From Massilia phyllostachyos (GTDB lineage Bacteria; Pseudomonadota; Gammaproteobacteria; Burkholderiales; Burkholderiaceae_D), in contig NZ_JAJNOC010000010.1 in assembly GCF_021044825.1 (NCBI RefSeq), positions 124,001-188,000 of the forward strand: DNA of 64,000 bases, read 5' to 3'. Positions within the stretch are counted from its first letter, which is position 1; every line of letters begins with the position of its first letter. The position numbers and the translations under genes are program-made. Shown here in pieces: positions 6,901 to 15,769 of this stretch. The notes beneath the pieces are model-generated. The model saw only the letters and a program-made list of their open reading frames with translations. It did no database searches and was not told the DNA's origin.

Positions 6901-9547
6901 CGTCTCCGACAACGACCGCATCGACCTGCTCCCGGCCAAGCCGCGCTTCGAACCGGGCGAGCAGGCCAGTTTCCAGCTGCGTTCACCCTTCCGCGAGGCG
7001 ACCGTGCTGGTCACCGTCGAGCGCGAAGGGGTGCTGGACAGCTACGTGCGCCGGGTGACGGCGGCCGACCCCACCATCACCATCCCGGTCAAGCCGAACT
7101 ATGCGCCGAACGTCTACGTTTCGGCGCTGGCGGTACGCGGGCGCGTGGCCGGCGTGAAGCCGGCCGCGCTGGTCGACCTGGGCAAGCCGGCCTATAAACT
7201 CGGCATCGCGCCGGTGAAGGTGGGCTGGGGCGCGCACGAGCTGAAGGTATCGGTGCGACCAGAGCGGGATACCTATAAGGTGCGCGAGCGCGCCACCGTG
7301 CGCGTGAAAGTCGCGCGCGCCGACGGCAAGCCGCTGCCGGCCGGCGCCGAGATCGCGCTGGCGGCGGTCGACACCGGCCTGCTCGAACTCATGCCCAACG
7401 ATTCCTGGAAGCTGCTGGACGCGATGATGCGGCCGCGCAGCCAGCAGGTCGAGACCTCGACCGCGCAGATGCAGGTGGTCGGCAAGCGCCACTTCGGGCG
7501 CAAGTCGGTGGCGCACGGCGGCGGCGGCGGGCGTGGCGCCGCCCGCGAACTGTTCGACACCCTGCTGCTGTGGAAGGGCAAGGTCGTGCTCGACGCGAAC
7601 GGCGAGGCCGAAGTGCCGGTTCCGCTGAACGATTCGCTCACGGGTTTTCGCATCGTGGCGATCGCCAGCGCCGGCGCTGGCCTGTTCGGCACCGGCTCGA
7701 GCGACATTCGGAGCACCCAGGACCTGATGCTGCTGTCCGGCCTGCCGACCCTGGTGCGCGAGGGCGACCGGCTGCGCGCCGGTTTCACCGTGCGCAATGC
7801 CTCCGGGGCGGCGCTGGACGTGCGCCTCGGCGCCGGCATGGCGGCCGATGGCGCCGCCGCCCAGGCGCTGCCTGCGCAGCTGGTCAGGCTGGACCCGGGC
7901 GCGGCGCGCGAAGTGTTCTGGGACGTCACCGTGCCGGTGGCGCGCACGCTGCGCTGGCAGGTCGATGCGCTCGCGGGCAACGCCAGGGACAGCATCCACG
8001 TGACGCAGAACGTGGCGGAAGCGGTGCCCGTGCGCACCTTGCAGGCGACCCTGGTCCAGCTGGACGGGCCGAAGCAGATGACGGTCCAGCGCCCGCAGGA
8101 CGCGGTTCCCGGCAAGGGCGGAGTGCGCACCACCTTGAGCCCGCGCCTGGCCGGCAGCCTGCAGGGCGTGCGCGACTACATGACGCAGTATCCGTATTCC
8201 TGCGTCGAGCAGCGCACCTCGAAGGCGGTGGCGCTTGGCGACGCGGCCATGTGGCAGAAGGTGGCGGCGACCCTGCCGGCTCACCTGGACGGCGACGGCA
8301 TGCTGAAATACTTTGCCAACATGGGCCGCGGCGACGATGCCCTGACGGCCTATGTGCTGTCGGTGACGGCGGAAGCGGGCTACGCGATTCCGGACGAAGC
8401 GCGCGAACGCATGGAAGCCGCGCTGCTCGGCTTCGTGGAGGGGCGCATCGTGCGCGGATCGCGCCTGCGCACCGGGGAGCTGGCGGTGCGCAAGATCGCC
8501 GCGCTGGAAGCGCTGTCGCGGCGCCAGCCGGTGCGCGAGAGCTGGCTGCAGTCCTTCCGCATCGAGCCCGGCCTGTGGCCGACCTCCGCCGTGATCGACT
8601 GGTACCTGGTGCTGCGGCGTTCACCGGAACTTGCGCGGCGCGATGCGCTGCTGGCCCAGGCCCAGACCGTCCTGCGCACGCGCCTGAACCTGCAGGGTAC
8701 GACCATGGGCTTCTCGACCGAGAAAAGCGACGACTGGTGGTGGCTGATGGCGACGGCGGACGTCAACGCCAACCGCCTGCTGCTGGCCATGCTCGACAAC
8801 CTGCAATGGCGTCCCGACATCGGCCGCCTGGCGCGCGGAACGCTGGGCCGCCAGCAGCGTGGACGCTGGAACACGACCCTGGCCAACGCCTGGGGCGTGC
8901 TCGCCATGAAAAAATTCTCGGAGGCCTTTGAGGCCACGCCGGTCACCGGCAAGACCGTCATCGACCTGGGCGGCAAGCGCGCGGAAGGAGCAACACCATC
9001 CACCGTGCTGCAAGCCTGGCCGGCCGGCGCCGCCACGCTCGGCCTGCGCCACGACGGAACCGGCAAGCCCTGGGCCACGGTGCAAAGCCTGGCGGCGGTG
9101 CCGCTGAAGGCGCCGCTGTCCTCGGGTTACCAGATCCGGCGCACCATCACGCCGGTCAGCCAGGCCAACCCCGGCCGCTGGACGCGCGGCGACGTGTATC
9201 GCGTGCGCCTCGATCTCGAGGCCCAGGCCGACATGAACTGGGTGGTGGTCGACGACCCGATCCCGGCCAGCGCCAGCATTCTCGGCACCGGCCTGGGCGG
9301 CGACTCGCAGCTGGCGACGAGCGGCGAGCGGCAGGGCGGCTGGGTCTATCCCGAATTCGAGGAGCGCGCCGCGGGCGCTTTCCGCGCCTATTATTCCTGG
9401 GTCCCGAAGGGCAAGTGGCGCGTCGAATATACGGTCCGCCTGAACAACGACGGCCGCTTCAGCCTGCCGCCGACGCGGGTGGAAGCCATGTACAACCCCG
9501 AGATGTTCGGCGCAGCGCCGAACGCGCCGGTGGTCGTGGGGCAGTGA
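3968..9547 (+). CDS. Bacterial alpha-2-macroglobulin-like protein (YfhM type)
   Basis: A 1859-residue exported protein with signal peptide MRVVNRWAAALLMLACAAQA. Bacterial alpha-2-macroglobulins are periplasmic protease traps thought to protect the cell wall machinery from foreign proteases. Cys1412 in YPYSCVEQRTS matches the CxEQ thioester motif that covalently captures the attacking protease, so this is the thioester-carrying YfhM class rather than the motif-free YfaS class. The central part consists of macroglobulin beta-sandwich domains, and the residues after 1412 look like the helical thioester domain (GLWPTSAVIDWYLVLRR). An acidic insert (about 775-797) with a GGGGGRG stretch near 1182 could be exposed loops. 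The stop overlaps the start of pbpC, the classic partner of this gene. It is longer than E. coli YfhM (about 1650). Confidence 0.93.
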   Translation: MRVVNRWAAALLMLACAAQAVAQEPAVEHFNPLGQAKAVRQVTARFATPMAAFGDPRAPMPFEVVCDRPGAGRWIDDRNWSWDFDKDLPGASSCRFRLRADARDLAGRPLGGRREFVFSTGGPAVLRSEPREGERIDEGQIFLLGLDAAATPASVVQHAWCRADGVNEKIGVRIIEGEPRKTLLEARKDFVKRHAAVVALQCRRTLPAGADMALVWGKGIAAPNGVAVAEDQELSFSVQRAFHAALRCERTNTRAGCIPFLPVRAEFSAPVPAEHLRQLVLEERNAKGAVKRHAPEFGDEAKSGFADSVRFPGPFAELSTLTLRVPLALRDDAGRTLAAPLKRPSVKVDRQPPLIKFAAPFGIIEAKGDRLLPVTVRNVEPAIAAAVRSSGASVRIEREQDVMRWLGQLNVGGSDPWNQYEQSGHSLDVSILNRKADGQVERFALPKPNGRRAFEVIGIPLRKPGFYVVELSSPQLGRALNDKPRTAYVRSAALVTNLAAHLKRGAESSLVWVTSLDKGRPVAKAQVAVRDCAGKPLWTGVTGADGIARIPQELARAKCGDNLFVSARSGEDFTFTLSSWQKGIEPWRFQLPQGSLDDDPRIVATVFDRTLLRAGETVHMKHFLRRHGGNTGLSLAARGAAAPEAVINHEGSGDKVTLPLGWDAAGQAHNEWTIPAQAKLGSYQVLVGGQVAGEFRVEQFRVPTMKAILKPPAQPPVGAQKVTIDAQVNYLNGGPAGQAPVTLRSTVEERGVSFDGYEGFSFGGGDVKEGIEQLGNDEYADEEPDEEAPTEGARQGEAPAVRKLTLDRNGAARILLDAPPLSDRPRTLLAELSWQDANGETLSASTRVPLWPAAVAVGIKSGEWMNRERIRFQVAVLKVDGTPAANSEAAVDFFQRETHSHRRRLVGGFYAYESSSEIKRVAGSCRGRTDARGLLACDLPAPAEGNIILRASSVDAEGRTALAQQEIYVAGKRDDWFDVSDNDRIDLLPAKPRFEPGEQASFQLRSPFREATVLVTVEREGVLDSYVRRVTAADPTITIPVKPNYAPNVYVSALAVRGRVAGVKPAALVDLGKPAYKLGIAPVKVGWGAHELKVSVRPERDTYKVRERATVRVKVARADGKPLPAGAEIALAAVDTGLLELMPNDSWKLLDAMMRPRSQQVETSTAQMQVVGKRHFGRKSVAHGGGGGRGAARELFDTLLLWKGKVVLDANGEAEVPVPLNDSLTGFRIVAIASAGAGLFGTGSSDIRSTQDLMLLSGLPTLVREGDRLRAGFTVRNASGAALDVRLGAGMAADGAAAQALPAQLVRLDPGAAREVFWDVTVPVARTLRWQVDALAGNARDSIHVTQNVAEAVPVRTLQATLVQLDGPKQMTVQRPQDAVPGKGGVRTTLSPRLAGSLQGVRDYMTQYPYSCVEQRTSKAVALGDAAMWQKVAATLPAHLDGDGMLKYFANMGRGDDALTAYVLSVTAEAGYAIPDEARERMEAALLGFVEGRIVRGSRLRTGELAVRKIAALEALSRRQPVRESWLQSFRIEPGLWPTSAVIDWYLVLRRSPELARRDALLAQAQTVLRTRLNLQGTTMGFSTEKSDDWWWLMATADVNANRLLLAMLDNLQWRPDIGRLARGTLGRQQRGRWNTTLANAWGVLAMKKFSEAFEATPVTGKTVIDLGGKRAEGATPSTVLQAWPAGAATLGLRHDGTGKPWATVQSLAAVPLKAPLSSGYQIRRTITPVSQANPGRWTRGDVYRVRLDLEAQADMNWVVVDDPIPASASILGTGLGGDSQLATSGERQGGWVYPEFEERAAGAFRAYYSWVPKGKWRVEYTVRLNNDGRFSLPPTRVEAMYNPEMFGAAPNAPVVVGQ

Positions 9548-11625
9548 TGCGGTATTGGCTTGCCATGCTGCTGCTGGCCTTGCCCGCGTGGGCCTGGTGC
9601 GCGATGCCGACGCCGGAGCAGGCGCGCGCGGCCTGGCAACCGTCCGAGGCGCGCCTGCTCGACCGCAACGGCGTGCCGCTCGAATCGGTGCGGGTCGACC
9701 TGCGCGGCCGCCGCGGCGCCTGGGTGGAGCTGGCGGACATCTCGCTGGCGCTGGGCGCGGCGGTGCTGCAGGCCGAGGACCAGCGTTTCATGCAGCATGG
9801 CGGCATCGACCTGCGCGCGGCCGGCCAGGCGGCCTGGGACAACCTGTTCCGGGCACGTCCGCGCGGGGCTTCGACCATCACCATGCAGTTGGCTGGCTTG
9901 CTCGATGCGGAGCTGCGGGCCGCGAAGGATGGGCGCAGCTGGCGTCAGAAATTCGACCAGGTCATGGGGGCGCGCGAGCTGGAAGCCGGGTGGAGCAAGG
10001 CCCAGATCCTGGAGGCTTACCTGAACCTGGTCAGCTTCCGCGGCGAGCTGCAGGGCGTCGGCGCGGCCTCGAAGGCGCTGTTCGGCAAGGCGCCGTCGGG
10101 GCTCGACGTGGCCGAAGCGACGATCCTGGCGGCGCTGCTGCGCGCGCCGTCCGCGCCGCAGAAGCAGGTCGCGCAGCGCGCCTGCCAGCTGGCGGCGGAA
10201 CTCAAGTCCGCAACCGGCTGCCAGGCCATCGCCTGGCGCGCCGCCGTCGCATTGGCCCGCCCCGCGGCGCCGGCGGCGCAAAAAGTGCCGCAAGCCTGGC
10301 GCGCGCTGCTCGGCAAGGCCGGCGTCAACGTGCGCACCACGCTCGACGCCGCGATGCAGGACGCCGCGCGCGAAGCGCTGCGCCGCCACGTGCGCGAACT
10401 GGCCGAACGCAACGTCGGCGACGGCGCCGTGGTCGTGATCGACAACGCCAGTGGCGCGCTGCTGGCCTATGTGGCCAATCTGGGCACGAGCGAAGTGGAC
10501 GGCGTGCTGGCGCCGCGCCAGGCCGGCTCCACCCTCAAGCCCTTCCTCTACGAACTCGCGATCGAGAGAAAGCTGTTAACCGCGGCCTCGCTGCTCGACG
10601 ACAGCCCGCTCGACGTCGCCGCCGGCAGCGGCAGCTACGTTCCGCAGAACTACGATCGCGCCTACAAGGGCTATGCCAGCGTGCGCACCAGCCTGGCCAG
10701 CTCCCTGAATGTGCCCGCCGTGCGCACCCTGCTCACCGTGGGAGGGGAGCCATTTCACGCGCGGCTGCAGGCGCTCGGCTTGACTACCCTGACCGAGGAT
10801 GCGGAGTTCTACGGCCCCTCGTTGGCCCTCGGCTCGGCCGAAGTGACGCTGCTGGAATTGACGAACGCCTACCGCACGCTGGCGAACGGCGGTCGCCACG
10901 CACCGGTCACCCTGCGCGCCGCGCCGCCGCGAACGCCGGCGCGGGTGCTCGACCCGGCAGCGAGCTGGGTCATCGGCGACATCCTGTCCGACCGCGGCGC
11001 GCGCAGTCCGACCTTCGGCATGCGCAACGACCTCGCCACCGCCTACTGGAGCGCGGTCAAGACCGGCACCAGCAAGGACATGCGCGACAACTGGTGCGTC
11101 GGCTACAGCGACCGCTTTACCGTCGGGGTCTGGGTCGGCAACTTCAACGGCCAGCCGATGTGGGACGTGTCCGGGGTGTCGGGCGCGGCGCCGGTGTGGC
11201 GCGACGTGATGGATTTCCTGCACCGCGACCGGCCGGGGCGGCAGGGGCAGGCGCCGGGAGGCGTCGTGAAACGCCGGGTGACGTATGCGCCGGCACACGA
11301 GCCGGTGCGCGACGAGTATTTCCTGGCGGGGACCGAGACCGCACTGATCGAGGCGGTGCCGCCGGCACGGCGCGCGCCGAAGATCGTGTATCCGGTGGAC
11401 GGCGCCATCCTGGCGGTCGATCCGGATATTCCGGACAGCGTGGAGCGGGTGCTGTTCCAGGCGCAGGGCGCGCAGGGTCATCGCTGGCGACTGGATGGGA
11501 CGGAACTGGGTGCGGCATCGGCGCCGCTGGCCTGGAAGCCGGCGCCGGGAGAGCACCGGCTGGAACTGGTGGATGCCGGTGGCAAGGCCGTGTCGACGAG
11601 CCGCTTCGAGGTGCGCGGGAACTAG
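9547..11625 (+). CDS. pbpC: Penicillin-binding protein 1C
   Basis: Bifunctional peptidoglycan synthase, 692 residues. Its ATG shares bases with the TGA of the macroglobulin gene (TGATG), which fixes the start; the signal anchor is MRYWLAMLLLALPAWAW. The glycosyltransferase-51 domain shows Glu77 in EDQRFMQHGGID and GASTITMQL (107-115). The transpeptidase has SxxK at Ser328-Lys331 (GSTLKPF), SLN at 386-388 and KTG at 505-507. Residues after about 600 form the C-terminal PBP1C-specific domain. The coupling with the macroglobulin gene is the widespread repair-and-defence pair: the macroglobulin disarms proteases at wall breaches and PbpC repairs the wall. Confidence 0.95.
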   Translation: MRYWLAMLLLALPAWAWCAMPTPEQARAAWQPSEARLLDRNGVPLESVRVDLRGRRGAWVELADISLALGAAVLQAEDQRFMQHGGIDLRAAGQAAWDNLFRARPRGASTITMQLAGLLDAELRAAKDGRSWRQKFDQVMGARELEAGWSKAQILEAYLNLVSFRGELQGVGAASKALFGKAPSGLDVAEATILAALLRAPSAPQKQVAQRACQLAAELKSATGCQAIAWRAAVALARPAAPAAQKVPQAWRALLGKAGVNVRTTLDAAMQDAAREALRRHVRELAERNVGDGAVVVIDNASGALLAYVANLGTSEVDGVLAPRQAGSTLKPFLYELAIERKLLTAASLLDDSPLDVAAGSGSYVPQNYDRAYKGYASVRTSLASSLNVPAVRTLLTVGGEPFHARLQALGLTTLTEDAEFYGPSLALGSAEVTLLELTNAYRTLANGGRHAPVTLRAAPPRTPARVLDPAASWVIGDILSDRGARSPTFGMRNDLATAYWSAVKTGTSKDMRDNWCVGYSDRFTVGVWVGNFNGQPMWDVSGVSGAAPVWRDVMDFLHRDRPGRQGQAPGGVVKRRVTYAPAHEPVRDEYFLAGTETALIEAVPPARRAPKIVYPVDGAILAVDPDIPDSVERVLFQAQGAQGHRWRLDGTELGAASAPLAWKPAPGEHRLELVDAGGKAVSTSRFEVRGN

Positions 11626-11634
11626 CCCATGCCC

Positions 11635-11721
11635 CGTCGTTCCGGCGAAGGCCGGAACCCAAGGTTGCATGCGTGTCGACGGTGCTTGCAATCTTGGGCG
11701 CCGGCCTGCGCCGGCGCGACG
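11635..11721. repeat. Long imperfect palindrome between convergent genes
   Basis: The left arm starts CGTCGTTCCGGCGAAGGCCG and continues to CCCAAGGTTGCA. The right arm is its imperfect mirror, with TGCAATCTTGGG then GCCGGCCTGCGCCGGCGCG. It fills the gap between the convergent stops of pbpC (11625) and the molybdenum subunit gene (11744) and could fold in both transcripts as a bidirectional terminator. The CGTTCCNGCGAAGGCNGGAAC type of repeat is common between betaproteobacterial genes. Confidence 0.65.
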
Positions 11722-11743
11722 GTCTTGGGGCTGGTGGTCAAGA

Positions 11744-14065
11744 TCACGATGCCTGCGGCGGCTCCGCGACCGGAATCTCGCGATCCCCCAGCAACACCTT
11801 GTCCGGCGTGATCGGCGTGCTGCGCAGGCGCTTGCCGGTCGCGTGGAAGATCGCATTGCTGATCGCCGCCGACACGCCCACGATGCCGATCTCGCCCACG
11901 CCCTTCGCCCCGAGCTGCTTGCTGACGATCCGGTCATCCTCCTGCGCGAAGATGACATCGATGTCGTGGATGTCGGCATTCACCGCCACGTGGTACTCGG
12001 CGTAGTTGTGGTTCATGAAGCGGCCCAGCTTGTGGTCGGTGAAGCTTTCCTCGTGCAGCGCCTGGCTGATGCCCCACACGACGGCGCCGGTGACCTGGCT
12101 GTGTGCGGTCTTGCCGCTGATGATGCGGCCCGCCGCCACCGCGCTGACCACCCGCGTCACCCGCACCATGCCGAGTTTTTCGTTCACGCGCACCTCGCAG
12201 AACACCGCCGAGTGCACCGCGCGGGTGAACTTGCGCTGCTTGAGCATCTGCGGCGTCATGAAGAATTTTTCCTCGACCCGTTCGACGCCTTGCGCCGCCA
12301 GCACGTCCGACAGGCGCAGCGAGACGTCGGCGCGGTTGCGCAGGCGGATGGCGCCGTCGATGAACTCGATGTCCATCGGCCTGGCCTTGGCCAGCGGCGA
12401 ATCCGGCATCGATTTCGCCATCTTGATCAGGGTCTTCTGCAGCTTCTCGCAGGCCCCGTGCACGCCGCCGCCGACCGTGGTGACGTGCGAGGAACCGCCC
12501 TCGATCGGCGCCATCGGCAGGGTCGAGTCGCCCAGCTGGAAGGTCACTTTTTCCAGCGGCAGGCCCATGGCCTCGGCCGCGATCATCGACATCACGGTAT
12601 AGGTGCCGGTGCCGATGTCGGTGGCCGCACTGCTGACGACCAGGCGGCCGTCCGCATGCAGCACCGCGCTGACGCGCGCCACCATCACCAGCGAATCCCA
12701 CTGGCCGGTCGCCATGCCCCAGCCGACCAGCTCCTCGCCATCCTGCATCGAGCGCGGCTCGAGCGGGCGCTTGTCCCAGCCGAAGCGCGCCGCGCCCTTG
12801 TCGTAGCACTGGTGCAGCTCCTTGGTGGAGTAGGGCTTGTCGTCGAGCGGGTTCACGTTGGCGTAGTTGATGCGCCTGAATTCGAGCGGGTCGATCTTCA
12901 GCTTGTAGGCCAGTTCGTCCATCGCGACTTCCAGCGCGTGCACGCCGTGGGCGGCGCCCGGTGCGCGCATGTCGATCGGCGAGTGGCGGTCGTGCGCCAC
13001 CAGCTTGTAGCCCAGCTTGATGTTGTCGCAGGCGTAGAGCTGCCCCGACCAGTTGACCACGACCTCGACGTAGTCTTCCAGGCGCGAAGTCTCGTGGATG
13101 GCTTCGTGCTTGATCGCCTGCAGCTTGCCGTCCTGGTTCGCGGCCAGCGAGACCTTCTGCCAGGTCTCGGGCCGGTGGCCGAAGCTGAACATCTGCTGGC
13201 GCGTCAGCACCACGCGCACCGAGGCCTTGAGGTGCAGCGCCGCCATCACGGCCAGGGTCAGCTGGTATTGCGGACGCAGGCCGGAGCCGAAGGCGCCGCC
13301 CACATAGGGGTTGCGCACCGTGACCTTGTCCTTCGACAGGCCGAAGGCGTGCGAGACGTACCAGCGGCTGTTCTGCGAACTCTGGGTCTTGTCGTAGATG
13401 GTCAGGTGGCCGTCGTCGCCGCGGATCACGGTGGTGGCGAACATCTCCATCGGGTTGTGGTGTTCGACGCCGTGGTAGAACTGCGATTCGATTTTCACCG
13501 GCGCCTCGTCGAACGCCTTGTCGGCATCGCCCTTGGACGAGGGCGGCGTAAAGCCGGCCTTCATCGGACGCGGTTTATACGCCTGATCAAGGGTGTCCAG
13601 CAGATTGGTCTCATGCGCCTCTTCCTCGTACTCGACCTTGACCAGCTGGGCGGCATAGCGCGCCGCCTCGAAAGTCCGGGCCACGATCAGGGCGACCGGC
13701 TGGCCGCTGTAGAAGATGCGGTCGCTGAAGAAGGGACGGAAGGGCGAGCCGCCGGGCGCCGTCATGTCCTTGTAGGCGATGTCCCAGGAACGCATCTTGG
13801 GACGCTTCTCGTGGTGCAGGATATCGATCACGCCCGGCACGGCATTGGCCGCGGCGAGGTCGAGGGACTTGATGCGGCCCTTGGCGATGGTGCCGCTGAC
13901 CACCACGCCGTAAAGCAGATCCGGTGCCTGCTCCTCGGCGGCATAGCGCGCCTGGCCGGTCACCTTGGCGCGGCCGTCCACGCGCGAGACCTGCATGCCG
14001 CCTTTCACCAGGCCGGTGCCTTCGGGCGCGGTCGGGGTGCGCAGTGCTGGAATCAGGTCGGTCAT
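11744..14065 (-). CDS. paoC: Molybdenum-binding subunit of xanthine-oxidase-family dehydrogenase (PaoC-like)
   Basis: 773 residues, the catalytic subunit of a three-part molybdenum hydroxylase. The N-terminal SRVDGRAKVTGQARYAAEE is the family's a/b-hammerhead entry. GGAFGSGLRPQYQ and GGSSHVTTVGGGVHGACEK are molybdopterin cytosine-dinucleotide contacts. The catalytic base is Glu725 in GAKGVGEIGIVG near the C-terminus. Such enzymes hydroxylate aldehydes or N-heterocycles using water. Resemblance in all three subunits is to PaoABC (YagTSR) of E. coli, an aldehyde oxidoreductase. The gene overlaps the FAD subunit gene by 4 bases. No PaoD/XdhC-type insertion chaperone is encoded next to it. The substrate is unknown; aldehydes are the best guess. 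Confidence 0.9.
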   Translation of the reverse strand: MTDLIPALRTPTAPEGTGLVKGGMQVSRVDGRAKVTGQARYAAEEQAPDLLYGVVVSGTIAKGRIKSLDLAAANAVPGVIDILHHEKRPKMRSWDIAYKDMTAPGGSPFRPFFSDRIFYSGQPVALIVARTFEAARYAAQLVKVEYEEEAHETNLLDTLDQAYKPRPMKAGFTPPSSKGDADKAFDEAPVKIESQFYHGVEHHNPMEMFATTVIRGDDGHLTIYDKTQSSQNSRWYVSHAFGLSKDKVTVRNPYVGGAFGSGLRPQYQLTLAVMAALHLKASVRVVLTRQQMFSFGHRPETWQKVSLAANQDGKLQAIKHEAIHETSRLEDYVEVVVNWSGQLYACDNIKLGYKLVAHDRHSPIDMRAPGAAHGVHALEVAMDELAYKLKIDPLEFRRINYANVNPLDDKPYSTKELHQCYDKGAARFGWDKRPLEPRSMQDGEELVGWGMATGQWDSLVMVARVSAVLHADGRLVVSSAATDIGTGTYTVMSMIAAEAMGLPLEKVTFQLGDSTLPMAPIEGGSSHVTTVGGGVHGACEKLQKTLIKMAKSMPDSPLAKARPMDIEFIDGAIRLRNRADVSLRLSDVLAAQGVERVEEKFFMTPQMLKQRKFTRAVHSAVFCEVRVNEKLGMVRVTRVVSAVAAGRIISGKTAHSQVTGAVVWGISQALHEESFTDHKLGRFMNHNYAEYHVAVNADIHDIDVIFAQEDDRIVSKQLGAKGVGEIGIVGVSAAISNAIFHATGKRLRSTPITPDKVLLGDREIPVAEPPQAS

Positions 14066-15069
14066 CGTTGTTCTCCCTTCGCGTAGTCGGTGCCGCGTGC
14101 CGCGGTGGTCAAGGCCTGGACGATGGCGTTGCGCGCCAGGGTCAGCTTGAAGTCGTTCTGGCCGTAGCCGCGCGCGCCGCGCAGCAGGATGTCGGCGGCG
14201 GCGCCGAAGGCCGCTTCGTCGGCCTGCTTGCCTTCCAGCGCGGCTTCCGCTTCCTCGACGCGCCAGGGTTTGTGGGCGACGCCGCCCATCGCGATGCGGG
14301 CGGCGCGGATGGTCTTGCCGTCCAGGTCCAGCGCGGCCGCCACCGAGACCAGCGCGAAGGCATAGGACAGGCGGTCGCGCACCTTGATGTAGGCGCTGTG
14401 CGCCATGAAGCGGTCGGCGTCCGGCAGGTCGATGTAAGTGATCAGTTCGCCTGGCTGGAGGGTGGTGTCGAGGTCCGGACGGTCGCCCGGCAGGCGGTGG
14501 AAGTCGGCGAAGGGGATATCACGCTCTCCCTTCGAAGAACGTACGTGCACCACCGCGTCGAGGGCGCGCAGGGCCACGCACATGTCGGACGGGTGGGTCG
14601 CGATGCACTGCTCGCTGGTTCCCAGGATGGCGAGCTGGCGGTTCAGGCCGTCCTTGGCCGGGCAGCCGCTGCCCGGCTCGCGCTTGTTGCAGGGCGTGCC
14701 GACGTCGTAAAAGTAATAGCAGCGGGTCCGCTGCAGCAGATTGCCGCCATTGGTCGCCATATTGCGCAGCTGCGGCGAGGCGCCGGCCAGGATCGCGCTG
14801 CTCAGCAGCGGGTAGCGGCGGCGCACGGTCTCGTGGTAGGCGGTGTCGGCGTTGCGGGCGAGGGCGCCGAGGCGCATGCCCTTGTCCGGGCCGTCCTCGA
14901 TTTTTTCGAGGTTGAGACCATTGATGTCGACCAGTTCTCCGGGGCGCATCACGCCTTCCTTCATCAGGTCGATGAGGTTGGTGCCGCCCGCGATTGGACG
15001 GGCGCCGGCTGCGAGATGTGCGAGCGCGGCGTCGACGTCACCGGATTGGGTAAAGGTAAATGGGTTCAT
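14062..15069 (-). CDS. paoB: FAD and [4Fe-4S] subunit of the molybdenum dehydrogenase (PaoB-like)
   Basis: 335 residues. FAD-binding segments are AGARPIAGGTNLIDLMK (21-37) and ATNGGNLLQRTRC (105-117). Residues 117-164 hold five cysteines (117, 127, 136, 155, 164) in the order C, CNKR, GCPA, QC, MC. Such an inserted cysteine loop binds an extra [4Fe-4S] cluster in PaoB-type subunits and is absent from ordinary xanthine dehydrogenase FAD subunits. It passes electrons between the 2Fe-2S subunit and its acceptor. It overlaps the genes on both sides by 4 bases, so the three subunits are translationally coupled in the order Fe-S, FAD, Mo. Confidence 0.9.
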   Translation of the reverse strand: MNPFTFTQSGDVDAALAHLAAGARPIAGGTNLIDLMKEGVMRPGELVDINGLNLEKIEDGPDKGMRLGALARNADTAYHETVRRRYPLLSSAILAGASPQLRNMATNGGNLLQRTRCYYFYDVGTPCNKREPGSGCPAKDGLNRQLAILGTSEQCIATHPSDMCVALRALDAVVHVRSSKGERDIPFADFHRLPGDRPDLDTTLQPGELITYIDLPDADRFMAHSAYIKVRDRLSYAFALVSVAAALDLDGKTIRAARIAMGGVAHKPWRVEEAEAALEGKQADEAAFGAAADILLRGARGYGQNDFKLTLARNAIVQALTTAARGTDYAKGEQR

Positions 15070-15599
15070 GCGAGTACCGCTCCAGTCGTGAAGGGCTTTT
15101 CACCCTCGCCGGCGCGCTCCTTGCCGTCGAGGCCCATTACCCGCACCACCGCTTCGGTGATCTGCGGGTAGGCGCCGCAGCGACAGACGTTACCGCTCAT
15201 GAGTTCGCGCACGTCGTCGATGCTCTTGGCCTCGCCCTCGGCGATCAGGCCGGCGGCCGAACACAACTGGCCGGGGGTACAGTAGCCGCACTGGAAGGCG
15301 TCGCAGTCGATGAAGGCCTGCTGCAGCGCGTGCAGCTCTTCGCCCTGTGCCAGGCCCTCGACCGTGGTTACTTCGCGGCCATCGTGCATGACGGCCAGGG
15401 TCAGGCAGGAGTTCACCCGCTTGCCGTCCAGCAGGACGGTGCAGGCGCCGCATTGGCCGTGATCGCACCCCTTCTTGGTGCCGGTAAGTTCCGCGCGCTC
15501 GCGCAGCAGGTCGAGCAGCGTCACCCAGGGCTGGACGGTGAATTCCCGTTCCTGTCCGTTGATGCGCAGCCGAATGGGGTGTTGCTGGAGCTGTTCCAT
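15066..15599 (-). CDS. paoA: [2Fe-2S] subunit of the molybdenum dehydrogenase (PaoA-like)
   Basis: 177 residues with two [2Fe-2S] sites. The plant-type ferredoxin cluster is bound by Cys45, 50, 53 and 65 (GTKKGCDHGQCGACTVL). The second, helical cluster is bound by Cys104, 107, 139 and 141 (QCGYCTPGQ and CRCGAYP). E. coli PaoA starts with a long Tat signal and is periplasmic. This protein begins directly with the ferredoxin fold (MEQLQQHPIRLRINGQ), so the complex is predicted to stay in the cytoplasm. It is the first gene of the operon. A further 15-20 residues at the C-terminus (GKERAGEGEKPFTTGAVLA) are flexible and not part of the family core. Confidence 0.92.
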   Translation of the reverse strand: MEQLQQHPIRLRINGQEREFTVQPWVTLLDLLRERAELTGTKKGCDHGQCGACTVLLDGKRVNSCLTLAVMHDGREVTTVEGLAQGEELHALQQAFIDCDAFQCGYCTPGQLCSAAGLIAEGEAKSIDDVRELMSGNVCRCGAYPQITEAVVRVMGLDGKERAGEGEKPFTTGAVLA

Positions 15600-15769
15600 G
15601 GCCGTCCTTTCAGTGGTGAAGCTGCCACCTTAACTGGACGACAGCAGGGCTTCGGTTAGTTCACACACGTACGAACGACAGCAAGGGCTCGGAATGTCAT
15701 TGACTTGCTCCGAAGAAATTATCTCGATACACTTGTACATATTGCCTCGTCGACTGTTATGGGATAAGC

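Noticed and set aside
9415..9546. Upstream extension of pbpC
   Set aside because: It overlaps the macroglobulin gene by 132 bases, whereas the TGATG junction and signal anchor fit a start at 9547.
11495..14086. 863-codon plus-strand open frame
   Set aside because: Antisense of the molybdenum subunit gene, starting inside pbpC in another frame.
15700..15733. Promoter TTGACT before the ankyrin-like gene
   Set aside because: No -10 hexamer at 16-18 bases; TACACT lies 22 bases away.
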